64,000 nt of DNA from Brachynemurus nebulosus (Eukaryota; Arthropoda; Insecta; Neuroptera; Myrmeleontidae): contig JAPWDM010000007.1 of assembly GCA_035578155.1 (NCBI GenBank), forward strand, positions 36,182,413 to 36,246,412, read 5' to 3'. Under the pieces are notes generated by a model. That model saw only the letters and a list, made by a program, of their open reading frames with translations, searched no databases and was not told the DNA's origin. Below, piece by piece: positions 1-12,912 of the stretch. The first letter of the stretch is position 1, and every line of letters begins with the position of its first letter. A program made the translations under genes and the position numbers.

Positions 1-1300
1 AAAATGATTTTTGTAATGGTTAATTGTAACAGTAGATAGTAAGGGGTAAAAGATTGATCAAAGAAGTAAAAACTTCAAGAGAATTTAATTCTTTTTACTC
101 TGTCACTTAATTTTTGTGTATATTTTTAGATTGAGTTTGGTTTTTAATTACTGCAACAAACTAACTCAATGTTAACCTAGTTCTCGTAATAAGCAATTTT
201 TTTTTAAATTTCTGTGAAACTTTCGTCTAAAATATGCAATGGTCTTGTTGAAGAGAGGAGAACTATGGTCCTTAAATAAATCTTGTTGCTTTGTTGAAAA
301 CATGTAAATCTGTTCTGAAATACATCTACATGGTATATGTCGCCTCCGAGTACAGTGTACTCTAGCTCTTTTAAAGACCATTTTTTCCGCTGTTTAGATT
401 CTATTAAGCCAAAAGGGGTTTTACTTACAGGGTCTTTTGAGGAACAAATTCGAAGTTCAAGCATACACATATTACGCAAATTACATTTTGTTTACATTCG
501 TAAAAATATATTTATCTTTAATTTCTTAAATAAATCCCTCAACGGTCGATCGAACATGTAGTATGGGGAACAAGAAATTGAGGCGAATCGAATGGACAGT
601 TGTCAAACAAAACAGATATAATTTATTCGAAATACAATTTCAGCAAAATACAACATTATATAATCAACTCCTAACAACCGTTTGGGAAGACATAACCGTT
701 CGAGGTAGATTTATATCATTTTCTCAACTAGTGGTCGTGGCTCGTATATTCCATTTCATTGTAGTCGAATTGCTTGGAGCATTCGCAAAACGCACCGGTC
801 CGCATTCGGTCCGATTTTCTCCATTAAAACAATACATAAATATAACATTACTATATGTGTATAACATTGGTGTTCTGTATATACGTTTCATATTGCCAGC
901 CACGATTTCCATTCGTCAGTTTTGTTGATTTAGACGAAAGAAGTATAATTATTCTAAATATTATCTTATATTAATCGAATACTTTTCCCTAGCGTAAAAT
1001 AATGCTTGCTATGTTTCTCCCGGTCCCTAGTTTCATATATGTACGATCGTTTACAAAATGCTTCTACCCTATCGAAAAAATATCCATTCAGAATTATTAC
1101 GGGGAGAAATACTTTTGGAACTAAACAAAAATTCGTTTTTTCCCATAAAATTTTAGTAAAATACTCCTAAAATATACTTCCAAATTTTCAGAGCAATATT
1201 TCAGTCTCTGAATGTTTAAGTTCCGAGACCAAGAGTTCCATTGTGTGCCGAAGTAGTTTCATTTTGATTAATTACGTACTGAAATTTTAAACATATAATT
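1..1300. other. Unassigned AT-rich DNA
   Basis: No gene, tRNA or bounded mobile element is visible. A 121-codon open frame on the + strand at 563-928 has no recognisable motif and an AT-driven composition, so I treat it as chance. The remainder is A/T-run sequence. Confidence 0.6.
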
Positions 1301-1530
1301 GACTGGCGTTTTCACTTAAAAACTACTCGACCGATTTTTTTGAAATTCATTGCCATTCAACAATTTTTGCGAAATTTTGTTACACCATTTAAAAGAGAAG
1401 AAAAAATTACATAAAAAACGTCTTTAAACTATTTTTCTATGCCAACTAGTTTCCGAGAAAAACTAATTTTTATAAACGGAAATTCGTTATGTTATGCAGG
1501 ATGCTGCGACAGGGGTATTTCTTTATTAAA
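1301..1530 (+). repeat. Dispersed repeat family R1, copy 1
   Basis: This stretch matches by eye, in order, segments at 12490-12912, 20615-21050, 29925-30500 (reverse) and, in its first part only, 48461-48520. Shared landmarks are a GTCTGGCG/ACTGGCGTT start, a 'CGACCGATTTTTTTGAAATT' type block, 'TTCCGAGAAAAACTAATTTTT' shortened in some copies, and 'TATGCAGGA..CTG..ACAG' near the end. No terminal inverted repeats or duplications were found, so the class is unknown. Confidence 0.65.
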
Positions 1531-2078
1531 TTAGCAAATCGATTATGCCATATTAAAACAAATCTTTTTTTTTGGAAAAATTATTAACCAAATTCGATAC
1601 AATTCGATATGCTAACGTTTTTTTTGTATATTAAACTATAGCACTTTTTCAAACGTACTGTACCGATTGAATGAAAGAAATACATCTATATCTACCAACA
1701 GTTTTCTACTCGCATCTTTCAATCCCCACCACACTCGAACCCCTTCCACCGTCATGCATAACTGAAGCTTCGTAACAGTTCTCCACCATGTTAGATATAT
1801 AATAATAATACAAGCAAGTACACTGTATACTGTGAATGAGACGTTGGGGGGTGGCGGTATGTAGTGCGGGAGTCGGGGCGCTATTTGACTGTTTCTACTC
1901 TAAAAGATGGTAAACATGCCTGACGACTGACTACACTACAGTTAGCACATCGTATCAGCCGGCTTCAGTGAATATATTTGTCTCATGTATAAATATAATG
2001 GAATAGTGTGAATGCATTATCTATCATTTTGTGTATTACTGTAATAATGCAACCGTCACTTGAGGAATGCATCTTGAC
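1531..2078. other. Unassigned; GC-richer patch at about 1720-1960
   Basis: Positions 1720-1960 are clearly richer in C and G than their surroundings, with C-rich then G-rich runs (a six-G run near 1846). This may be a regulatory patch or an old insertion. No ORF, TIR or RNA gene is supported. Confidence 0.4.
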
Positions 2079-2609
2079 TTATAAATTATGAATAAAGAAT
2101 AGCGGCTTATGCTCAATGGAATTAATTAAAATAGAAGAAAGATGGAGACAGTGACTAAAAAGTCTCTGGCCAATTAATATATTGCATATGAATTGAAACG
2201 ACGAAGTCACCTCAATTTGTCGATCTAAAAATGGTTGTTGATCTTTAACCCAATTAGTGACCACAATATTATGCATAATATTATTGGAAAGTCATCTTTA
2301 AGGGCAGTCCTCTTTATTAAAGGAATTCAAAAAATACGAAGTAACAATAGGATCACTTTCTCTGAACCTTCCGTCTTCCTTCTCCTGTATAAGAATTACC
2401 GGCTGAAAAATCTGTAACGAACAGTACAGATTACCTTGGATAAAAGATAACTTGGTCTTCTTTGAGAATTTACTTAATAATCTCATTCTAAACGAACAGA
2501 AATAGGAGCAAGACATAACGAATTTAAAAATCAACCTCATCCGTAACGCGATATTCCATAAAATTACCCGTTTATATTCCTTCACAATTTTCAAATCCGC
2601 CCCTGCCAT
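2079..2609 (-). pseudogene. Possible decayed coding stretch, function unknown
   Basis: On the minus strand one reading frame runs from an ATG at 2609 to a stop at 2298. After a second stop and about seven codons it continues in the same frame from an ATG at 2276 to 2079, so about 175 codons contain only two clustered stops. The composition is more mixed than neighbouring random ORFs, with several charged and Cys residues. I recognise no domain. It could equally be chance in AT-rich DNA. Confidence 0.12.
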
Positions 2610-4632
2610 TGTTATCCATCACATTATCCTGAATTAAGTTGAGTGAGGAACCAGAATTTTAATATGTACAAATATCACATGGACCCCTATGCAAATGAAC
2701 TGACGGTAACACAAATAATGAACACACACGCAGTATACACCCAAACATACAAATAATACAAAATTTTCGAATAAATACACATTTTCGAACATATAAACAC
2801 ACCATAAAACCCCAACAATATTATCAAAACAACATCATTCTTCAAATGTGTTTTCTTCATACTTACGGTTACTGTTTCTCAAACTAATATTGAAAATAAA
2901 TTCACTAAATAACAATATAATATCAAGTACAGGGCGATTTTAAAAGTATTCGACACACATGTGTGTATAATAATTGTATTCGAAATGTATTCTTTAAAAA
3001 TATGAAAAGAGTGTTTGACACACAACTAATAGTAATGGCTAAATGAATCTCCCTGCGGAACTCCGACACGATTTATTGTAACGACTAGAAACAACTCTTT
3101 GAAGTTTGTTAGGTTACACCATTTTCGTAGGTTTATGTATTTAAAATTAATTATAACAGTAGATCAGCTCTAACTGCCTTAAGAAAAATCGAAACTTCAG
3201 GAAAATCCATTTTTTTTTAAATTCCACTTTATAACAAAACTCCATAGTGTTCGGTTGATCTCAGTAAGTTTTCAATGTTTTTCAGTGGAAAATTATTTGA
3301 ACGTTTTGCCCAGGTTATTTCAACCACATACACACTGGAAAAAGGAACATAAATTTTCTCCAACTTTCTCAAACTACACACGGCACGTAATTAAAAAGTA
3401 AGAACTTTTACTCGCCACCAATAAACGTTCGTAAATAAAAATTTCAAAATGTGAAAATTTTAATTGAAAGAAAAATAGACGCATTTAGAAAAAAAACTTC
3501 GACCGAGAGGCGAACCGGTCGTTATAAATCATTAAATATCAAAAAATAAAAATAATTACGAAAAAATTTATTTCTTACGAAAGAAATGATTTAAATTAAA
3601 GACCAAAACCCTTATAATTTTTTTCTCCCACTAAAAGGTTAATGATTAAATTGAAGGATGTGGAACGGGGGGACGTACAAACTTGATTTTCATCTCAATA
3701 CGCACAGTAGTCAGTCAGATGGCGCTGTTATTAACTACTTGACGTTCGTAGAAGAATGCACATAAGAAATGGAAGAAAAAAAAGTTTGTTATATTTGTGT
3801 AATGACCTGTCCGCCACGCTGACGGGACGGGGGATTGGCGGGGTCCGGAACGAAATATTACCATCATTAAGCTCTTGCATAATTCCAAAAGGAAATATGC
3901 TTTGTCAACAATATAAATATGTAGTAACCCTATCTGTGTTCTAAGTTGTACAAGTTACAATGTGATTAGCTCATACCCCAATTTGTCGCCCACAGTCTTC
4001 TGTCTCTAGATCTTATTATCTTCTTGCCGTCGACTCGTTTAATTCGTAAATGAAGAAAATAAAAATTGTATCACTTTATTTTCCATAAATATAATTTTCT
4101 AAACCATATAAACAAAGATTTCTGACAATTACGTTTTAATTCAATTAGTAGCTGCGTTGGTGTAGCAAAAATTAATTTAACAGATTTCTGTCTCAAGTGC
4201 TATTTTGTGATTACGGAAGGCGAGACTTTCATTAGTATGAATTTGATTAAAGTATCAGTTGTTTGAATGGGTAGCGAAAATGGTTTAATTTAGAGAAAAA
4301 GTACGTTGCCACTAATTTATCCGTGACCATGTTTAAATAAAAGCGTAAAGTTTTCAGTTATCGAAGAGCGACTCAATTGACGCTGGTTTGTTCATTATTC
4401 TCTCGTTGATTTTAGATATTTTTTCGCTGAAGTATTCAGAATATTACCTTCAAAAATTCAAAAAAATTATCCGATCCGAAAAAAGTCCAGCTTTCCATTC
4501 AAGTCTTTTGCTTTTATGGTTCTTTAGGCTCCAAAATTCTGATTATCATACTTTCTTTTCAGTATACGCCAAAAACGGTTACAAACGTTATGAAGTGTAA
4601 CCATATCGTAACAAAGACCCTAAAAGTTTAAG
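2610..4632. other. Unassigned AT-rich DNA
   Basis: No gene or bounded element seen. An AGATGGCGCT string at 3717-3726 resembles the core of the insect CTCF site, but such a short match alone is weak. A short C/G-rich patch lies at 3660-3730. Confidence 0.5.
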
Positions 4633-4634
4633 TA

Positions 4635-5361
4635 TCGTAAAACCGTCTAGACCCGGACACTGCACCAATCTTCAAATTAAATAATTTCTACATTAACCTG
4701 CAACAATGAACATTTGTTCTTGACGTCATTAGAGAGACAAAAACATCCTCTAAACAGCTGTACCAATAAAAACTACGGATTTCAACATTTACTATCTTAT
4801 TTTACAGGATTACTATCCTACAGTTTTTCAAAGAAATAAAGTGTGTGTCGAACTTAGACATGTAATTTTTGTCATAATTGTTATATTGTTTTAGTTTTGA
4901 CATGTATGTGTTCAGAATTTTATCGCGCATCATTTAATGATGTTTGAAGTTATATTCGATGTATATATAAAAAAAGACATGCTATATATGTATATCCGTT
5001 TAGACCCGGACACATCAGTTTATTACACTATGGCCGCGATTCGCACTGGCTGTAACTTCCACTATCCATACGTGAAATTCCCGTCAGAATTACGCGGTTT
5101 ATGCCTCCTTCTGGTGTCATATCGCATATTTACTTCACAGAGAGACGGATTTGGGGTGTAGACCCGGACATTTACTAATTATTATTATTATTTTTTTTTA
5201 TTTTTACTTATAATGAAACAAATAGGTCAGGGATATAACAAATAATATACGCTCTTTCTCATGGTAATACTTTTATTGGTGATATCTATGAAGGAAACAT
5301 GTATAAACATAAAATTAACCAAAAAATGTAAAAAAGTGTCCGGGTCTAGACGGTTTTACGG
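4635..5361. mobile_element. Tc1/mariner-type MITE (TA-flanked)
   Basis: The element opens with TCGTAAAACCGTCTAGACCC (4635-4654) continuing into GGACAC, and closes with the reverse complement (about 5335-5361, one mismatch). TA dinucleotides lie outside both ends (4633-4634 and 5362-5363), as expected for Tc1/mariner target duplication. The terminal block recurs inside in direct orientation at 4996-5013 (17 of 18 bases) and, shortened, at about 5155-5170. No transposase remnant is seen; a 74-codon frame at 4937-5161 spans these internal copies and is probably chance. Non-autonomous. TIR and TA are seen; the superfamily is inferred. Confidence 0.8.
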
Positions 5362-5363
5362 TA

Positions 5364-6437
5364 TATTCTTTTTGTAATTAACAAACGTGCAAGAATTTTA
5401 TTTTTTAAGCACGTCTAAAGGTATTTCTTTCGAAAGTGGCCCACTGTGCCAAAAAGGTTGCCGACTTGTGTTCCGAATATTCCAATTTCTGACAGTAGAA
5501 AGGTTAAACACCCACACATTTAAACATAACTAATTACACACAAAATATGTTAATATTTTATTGCGTTACATAAATACAAAGAGTATCGCCACTGGGCCTG
5601 AACGATTGTAGCAAACAACTGATTAAATATTTTCCACGTTTTTACCGGAAAAACATTTTTCTACACATAAATAAATTTGTTTGATATAAAATTTTGAACG
5701 ATAGGTGGAAAAATTTTTAAATAAATTAAACAAAGGTTAATATTTATTCGAGGTATTTTAAGATTTATAAAACGTATTTACTCAAAATACAGGGGCGGCC
5801 ACTCCACTTTGCCTGGTATACACATGTTTTGGCTTGTTTTAATAACATTAATTTTATATATGAAAATATACACAAAAGGTTTTACACTGGTAGCAACTCG
5901 TATAAAGGGGTTTTATGTCTTGGAGGCATCACATACGTTCCTATTAAATATTTCCTCTGTGAAAATTATGTTATAAATCTGTTTTTAAACAGAAAATATT
6001 AATAAACAAAACTCATATGCGAATGTATACGGCAGCGAGTATTTACACAAAAATTTTTTGAGGTTATAAATGAGGAAAAAATTCAGGTAATCTGAAAAAC
6101 AAGGATAATTAGGAGTACAGTAATCCACAAAACAACGCGTTCTTACAACAAAATGTACAAAAATTTTGTAGAATCGATAACACTAAAATTATCAGAAAAC
6201 TTTTGTTAAAATTTCGTGGCATAAAATTTTAACGCACTCATGACATCTGTTCTCACAGAGGTGGTCAGCCTGCACTTAACCATATTGAATATTGCTGCGT
6301 CATATTTTTAATATTTTTAACAATATATACCACGGCTTTCAGAAACCGTGTCCAAAAATGTGGATTTTAACGTGGCAAATTAATAAAATCAAACCCAAAT
6401 TCAGTTACTTCTGAGTAGTTCCTGAATAGAATATCTC
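5364..6437. other. Unassigned AT-rich DNA
   Basis: No ORF of interest, RNA gene or bounded element seen between the mariner-type MITE and the TTAA element. Confidence 0.5.
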
Positions 6438-7253
6438 TTAACGGGAGGTTTACTTGAGATTCCTTAAAAATTATGTATTTTTCTGGAATTTTTTTTCTCA
6501 AGAATGGAAATAAATATCAATTTCAAATTTTGTACACATATTTATTAATTATTATTAAACTATACAAAAAAAATTTTTTCAAGTAATAAACCACTGAAAT
6601 CCAAAAACAAAAAAGATTTATAAAATCTAAGAACAGTACCGGCACCTATACCTATAATATCAATAAATTGCTGAAAGAAAAAAATGGCGGATGTGTGAAC
6701 TTTTGATTACGATTTTTGTCTTATTTTTCGCTCTTTAAAGTAAAATAAAAAAAATAAAAAATATTGAAAGTGTATTGGACTTAGGTATAGGTGCCGGAGA
6801 ATTGAATTATCTTTAAAATAAAAAATTTAAAAAAAGGATTCATCAAATTATTTTTGAGTTATCGTGTAAACCAGTTCCAAAAATGTGGTTCCGAGATATT
6901 ATAAAATATATATAAAGAAACGTATTTTCAAAATTTTATATTTAATACTCATTATTGCGTGAACTACGTTTTTTGAGTTTTTTTTTTTTATAGAAAGCTG
7001 GATTCGGTTAATGTGCAAAAACCTTTTTTTTAAATTATTTTCAGCAAAATCACTTTGGAAACATATTCTACACATAATTTGCTATCAATTTCGACAAAAA
7101 AATCTATTTTTTGATCAAATCTCAAGTAAACCTTCCCTTAAATTACTTTCAGCAAAATCACTTTGGGAACATATTCTACACATAATTAGCTACCAATTTC
7201 TGCAAAAAAAAAATCGATTTTTTTTAACGACTCTCAAGTAAACCTCCCCTTAA
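6438..7253. mobile_element. TTAA-flanked MITE, family T1, copy 1, with a doubled right end
   Basis: TTAA at 6438-6441 is followed by CGGGAGGTTTACTTGAGA. The right end reads CTCTCAAGTAAACCTCCCC then TTAA (7250-7253), the inverted complement. A second, slightly diverged right terminus (CTCAAGTAAACCTTCCC then TTAA, 7138-7141) lies inside, so the last ~110 bp is present twice (about 7032-7141 and 7140-7253). Copy 2 at 39296-40087 shares the body in the same orientation with a single right end. TTAA targeting is typical of piggyBac-like or Kolobok-like transposases; no transposase is present. ORFs here are incidental. Confidence 0.88.
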
Positions 7254-7545
7254 GCTTTAGAAAAATGTTTAAAAGCCATTGTTTAATTTCAAATAGAATT
7301 CTTGTAGTTTGAAGCCATTTCCACCATTAATTGAATATTAGGTCGTGTAATATGAAATGTCGTTTTCCGACCACTTAGTCTATCATGTAATTTAGATGAA
7401 CACCAACACTTTCTTAAGCCTTAGAGAAATGGTTAAAACCGTTCTTTAATTTTGAATAAAATTATTGTATCCTGAAATCCTTTCCGCTATTAGTTGGAGT
7501 AATATTAAATTGTGTAATATGAAATGTCGTTTTACAAACCTCCCT
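7254..7545 (-). repeat. Tandem ~165 bp repeat (family S), reverse orientation
   Basis: Two diverged units, each with a TTAAGC[C/T]TTAG block (7250 and 7413) and the block GTGTAATATGAAATGTCGTTTT (in two pieces, at about 7345 and 7515). The same units lie in the opposite orientation at 26293-26629. The TTAA element on the left ends exactly at the TTAA of one unit, so that unit was probably the insertion target. Confidence 0.75.
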
Positions 7546-8560
7546 TTAACGTCAGGGACAACTTAGCTGTGCTCTAAACGATTTCTATTGCCACTACAGT
7601 ATATTTTTGTCATTTTTATTTCAAGCTATTTAAAGGTTTCCGTAACTTTCCATTTTGGACAGACGTCTTTCCACCAAATATTTCACCAACTGACACCTTT
7701 CAAATAAATAAACACAGAGATCAAAAGAAAAAAAAAAATGAAAAATCATAATTATTTTTTTTTATAACTCTTCAGTTACAAAAAAGTCCATTTAAACACT
7801 TTTTGCAACTCGATATGGATTATAAACGACTATAATATGCATTTGATACATGTAATGCCAGTATACATATCGTATATGATAAGGGAATGTCTAGCTGAAT
7901 GTCAAAGCTTCTCTACAAGGGGTACAGTTATTCGATACAACATCCCTTCGTTTCATAAATGTAATTTGGGTGAACGTTTAGCAGGGGTTGTAGCGAACGA
8001 ATACCATCAGAATGTAGGTTATTAGGTCGATAGTATATGGGTTTAATAAATCTATATCACCTATTAAATGTTTAATGGTTTTACTTAACTTTTTCCGATG
8101 AAAATATTTAAATGGAAACGTACTTTGAGTGGGATGAGTCCAGTATTTACCCTTAGTCCACCGTAATTGGTATGTTCATATGTGCATACGAAAATATGAA
8201 AACAAATTTTTCCATTGACCGTTAAATGTTTTGAAATAATTTTCTTGAAAAAATTATGACCTAAGGAAATTGACCATTTTTTTTTATTGTATATTTTACC
8301 CTAAACATCATATTGTGGTAAAATTCATACAGAATGATTTCTAAGAAACGGCCTACGCATAGAACATATTTATATAACAAATTTTTGTGGGGTTTTCCTT
8401 GATTTATTATTGGGCGTAATATTCGAACAGTTTCATTTTGGTATAGATTAAATTTGGTAGCAGAAGATTTTTGGTAGAATACATGGGCTTTTAGCTTTCT
8501 GGAAATTGGAAATTTTCATCTATCAAACGATACCATTTTTCACTATTTTGCTTCCGAGAC
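7546..8560. other. Unassigned AT-rich DNA
   Basis: A 62-codon frame at 7837-8025 has no recognisable motif. Nothing else is supported. Confidence 0.5.
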
Positions 8561-9010
8561 TACTAAAGTAGTGGAAGCATTGTGATCACTTTTGAAAAAT
8601 AAAAATTTTTTTCCGTCCAAAATAGAATTTTTTACGCACATTTCACGTTTTAGAGCTTCCTGAACAATTTTGGTTTGGTGTTTGTCCGTATGTGTGTCGC
8701 CAGTTTGCACCAAGTGGCATAACTTCTGAACTATTCCATTGTTTTTAATGAAATTTTCGGAAATTATGCAGTTTGGTTCCTAGATGGTCCCCTATGAATT
8801 TAATCGAAATCGGAATAACGGTAGCTACGCCGCTACCATGTCATTCAATTAATATACTAAATTGCACCAAGTGGCATAACTTCTGAACTATTCAATTCTT
8901 TTTTATGAAAATGTCAGAAATTATACGGTCTGATTCCTAGATGGTCCTCTACAAATTTCATTGCATTCGGAGTAATAGTAACCACGGCGCTACTATGAAA
9001 TCCCATTAAA
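8561..9010 (+). repeat. Dispersed repeat family R2, copy 1, with internal tandem duplication
   Basis: It opens with a block ending in 'GGAAGCATTGTGATCACTTT', which recurs at 18670-18700. Two ~157 bp units follow, each starting GCACCAAGTGGCATAACTTC (8709 and 8866) and ending in a 'TAACGGTAGC..CGCCGCTACCATG' type block. The copy at 18655-18910 contains a single unit. No coding frame survives. Class unknown. Confidence 0.7.
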
Positions 9011-12000
9011 TTTCAATATCTAATTAACTGCTTGTCCCATTTCGTTCAAATTTTTAAAGTATTTTAGGAATTAGTTTCTGAAATATTTTTGCTATTATTT
9101 TATAATTTAGCCTTTAAGTATCTTGAGTTACAACAATTTTTTATGAACTTTAAATATCAATATTAAATAACTAAAAATATCAATTTTGATCTAAATTCAC
9201 CTTTGAAAAACGAAATGGATCTTCGCACCTTAATCGGTACATATGTAACGGACGTTACAACTTACAAGTAACAATCCTTGACCGATTTTAACGATTCTGT
9301 CGCCATCTTGAAATTTTTTTTCATTTTTTATAAAATTGTAGTCTTAGTTTCAAGAGGAAGTCTGCTTTTGTTATGTAGTTAAACTTTTTGTTAGTGTTTC
9401 GTAAAATTGAAATGTTTTTCCCCAAAATTATCTCAATCTTTCAATCTTATCGAAAATTATCGATGACGTAAACGCCATTTATGCCCAGACAACGTACAAA
9501 TACGAAATAAAGTTATGAAAACAACACATATTTATTTAAGAAAAATATTCCGAAGCCTCTTTTATATATGTAGACAAAAGAAAAACAATTAAACGCAACC
9601 ATATATGTTATTTTGATGAAATTTCATAAGAATAATATTTAGAGTTTATTCAGGAATATTTTCATTATACTCTTATTTTGATATTTATAAAAATTATCGA
9701 ATGTTAAATAATATTTTGATTTTTAGTACAAATAATAAGAAGAAAGTCTAAAAAAAATTCTTGCCTTTATACAGTCGAACAAAATATGTATATTTCTTTG
9801 ACGGTAAATATCTGAAAGGATTGCCTGACACAAAGTATGCCTGACACAAATTTCGATAGCTTTTTTTAGTTTTTAAAATTCAGTTACACAATACTAAACA
9901 TCAGAATTTGTTGATTTTATTCTTTAAATGTTCCTAAGAAGTTAAAGTTTGCTTTTTAGAATTTGGTAATATAAAAAGTCGTCAAGTGCGTGTCTGACAC
10001 GCATTAAATATAGGTCCTCAGTGATTACTGTTTCTCAATTTTCGGGATAAAGTATATAAAGCATTTAAGTACATTTTTACGTTTTATTAAAGAAATAGAT
10101 GAATATGTTTGACCATAGACATTAGAAATGAAAGGACCAGTCATTTATATTACGTACGAAAGATAATACGTACACGTTAAAAAGAGACAAATATTATAAA
10201 TAGCATGTAAAATGCCAATATATATTTCTTTTTCTAGGATACCCTAAACTTTAAAATTAAAATTGAAGCATAGTCAGCCATGTTTGCATTAAAAAATTTG
10301 AAAAAATAATGTAAAAATTGTCACTATTCTCACTTTTTAAATTGTGTTTTTTGTTATATTTTTTTAAAGAACATATTATGGCAACAAATTTTGCAACTAC
10401 AAAATATTAAATCAAAAGATAGAAACTATATTTTCTAATTCAATAAAAATTGTAAAATAAATTTTTTAAACACTTTTTTATTAAAATAATGATAATAATA
10501 ATAATAATATGTTGAACTCTATTAAATAAATATAATTAAACTCAATTTAAATAAAAAATAATAACAAATATTATGTTTTTTAATAATAACGAAAAATAAT
10601 AAATTGCATTAAAATCAACAATGTAAACAATTGCAAGAATCGATTCAAAACCTGTAATATAACATGCATAGGTACATTAATAATACTTGAAGATAAGCAT
10701 ACAATATGACGATACATGACCGTCTATGACTAAGGCGAATACGTTGCGTGGACACACACACATACTTAAGAACCAGTGTACCTGAGTAAACGAGGTATAG
10801 CCTCTCCCCTCACTTAATGTCGATGTCCCACTTCTTGGAGTGTGCGACAAGTGGATTTTTGCTGTATGCGCTACTGATGTTTCAAGAAGAGCAAGAATTT
10901 GAACGAAATTATAATAGGTCCAAAGATTGACGAATGTCTTCGGACCTATAAAAACCAAATCCTTATGAATCGGTGCTGTCTATCATCATTTTTGGTGATC
11001 TACACGCACTTAATCACTTTAAATAGTCAGTGTAGTAGCTTACGCAATTTGCTAAATACTTGAAGAACTGTAGAAGAAATTATAAAAAAACTGTAGTTTC
11101 TAACTATACTTAAGCCACGGACTTGAAGTGTGTTTAACACGTAATTGGCAAATTTTTTTTTTACATCATTTCCAAAAGTGTACCAACCCCTCGAGTGAGG
11201 TTAACCTCAATATACGCAGATATTTAAGTATCTAAATATCAGTGTTTTCACACAAGATTGAAAAAATTTTTTCCAATTAAAATTTTCCCATCTAAATAAC
11301 AAATATTGTAAACGAACGTAGTAAAAAAAAAAAAATACAATGTTGACCCTATATAATAAATTTTCGAAATTTAGACAATATTTGTTTTATTCTTAAAAAA
11401 AAATTCTCTTCACAAATTAATAAATAATCATTTTCTCCTAATTTCTACAACCATTTTTTTCTCCACTTATTTTCATCTATTGTTCGGCACGTAATAGCTC
11501 CGGAGCTACTGACAGTATACGGAGCTATACGTATATACGTACGTACGTATACACACATCGCATGTATTCAGTTATTCATACGTGAATTTTTTAAATGCAC
11601 ATAATTAAAGGGATAAATCTAGTTATATTACCCCCATCCCGACCTTCCCCCACCCAACTTTGCTCTTATCTTCAACAGTTTCCAGTTCCATTCGCATACC
11701 ACCCTCCTATGTTCTATCATCATTCTTCTGTTGTTGATAAGGGATGATGAAACATTGAGAATTTGTGGTGGGGGTTAGGAGTAGTGGGGAGGTAGGTATT
11801 CCTGGTGGATATTTCTCTCATCTCACACGGAACCGTTCACAGGGTGGAAGCTTTTGTATGTGTTTTTTTATTTTATTTTTTTAAATAGTGTCGTTATTTT
11901 TAAAACATTACCTTCCATATTTATGGCAATGATAAAACTATTTTCTTTTTGGCTTTCTTTTAATTTTGGTCGCCATTACAAACAATTAAATCATCGTAAA

Positions 12001-12489
12001 CAATAAAATGAGGCAAACCGGTCCCACAATGGTTTTTTAATTTTTTTTTTTAAATACCGTAAACACGGGTTACTTGAGCTCTGGGCTATAACTTGATCCC
12101 AAAATGGAAAAAGTATTATTTTCTGTTTTGTGCTTATATTAGTTAGTAGTAGAAGTAAGTTAAAAGGTTAGGTAATAGGTAACAGCAGTAGGTTTACGGT
12201 GTTTAAGTTTAGGTAGTTCTGAAAATTGACACTAGAAGTGAGGCAAGTGTTGTTTACTCTCTGTTTGAAGTTGATGTTTTGTTACGTTGCTAATTTTCAA
12301 CTGTAAAAATTATTGCGATAGCTGACAAAGTAAAGTAAGTGTATAATTTTCATATTTGGTTCGTTACTAAAGCAAATTTAGACATGTTTATATGCCAGCT
12401 ATTTCCTTAATTTCTTAATTTAACGTTTTTATAAACCAGTTAACTTGAGCCCATTATAACTTTGGTATAAAATGGTGCAAGACTATAGC
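9011..12489. other. Unassigned AT-rich DNA with small landmarks
   Basis: Seen here: a GCCTGACACAAA doublet (9822-9850); an ATA microsatellite (about 10486-10510); a mixed-composition stretch at 10680-10990 with a 93-codon minus-strand frame (10958-10677) of no recognisable family; a C-rich tract (11625-11665) and a G-rich tract (11765-11800); and a direct repeat of a 'CTTGAGC..ATAACTT' block about 365 bp apart (12075 and 12443). No gene is supported. Confidence 0.45.
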
Positions 12490-12912
12490 AGAAATTCCCA
12501 AAAGTCCCAAACCGTTGGACAAGTTCGTTAACCAGGCTCGTCCGATGCCCAAAACATGTTATATCTCATTTCAGATACAATTAATCATGAGTTTTCCTTA
12601 AAAAATTAAATAATTCTTATATTGGAAACAAATCAGTCTTCTATTCTTTTCTAAAAATAAACTGCAAATTTAAAATTTACATAAATGCAATAAAAAAAGA
12701 GATAAAGCCAAGAAAACGGAAATTATTTTAATTCAAAGTGACGAAGCATGGTGAAATTTAACTGAATTTCCAAAATTTCTCCTTATTCAAAAATTTTCAC
12801 ACTATTGAAACGACGAGCAAAAATCACACAAAAGAGGTCTTTAAACTACTATTCTGTCAATTAGTTTCCGAGAAAAACTAATTTTTGTAAACGGATATTC
12901 GCTATCTTATCA
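12490..12912 (+). repeat. Dispersed repeat family R1, copy 2
   Basis: It starts with 'AAACCGTTGGACAAGTTCGT', also present in reverse at about 30173-30192, and later carries the 'TTCCGAGAAAAACTAATTTT' block and ATTCGCTAT. It lacks the TATGCAGGA block and ends in unrelated DNA. Confidence 0.65.

Noticed and set aside
563..928. 121-codon frame near the left edge
   Set aside because: No motif, AT-driven composition, and frames of this length are expected by chance in 64 kb of such sequence.
3717..3726. CTCF-like core AGATGGCGCT
   Set aside because: A 10-bp match in 64 kb is not evidence of a bound site; kept only as a remark.
11625..11800. G-quadruplex or promoter from C-rich and G-rich tracts
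   Set aside because: The runs are not arranged as four adjacent G3+ tracts and no other promoter element is visible.
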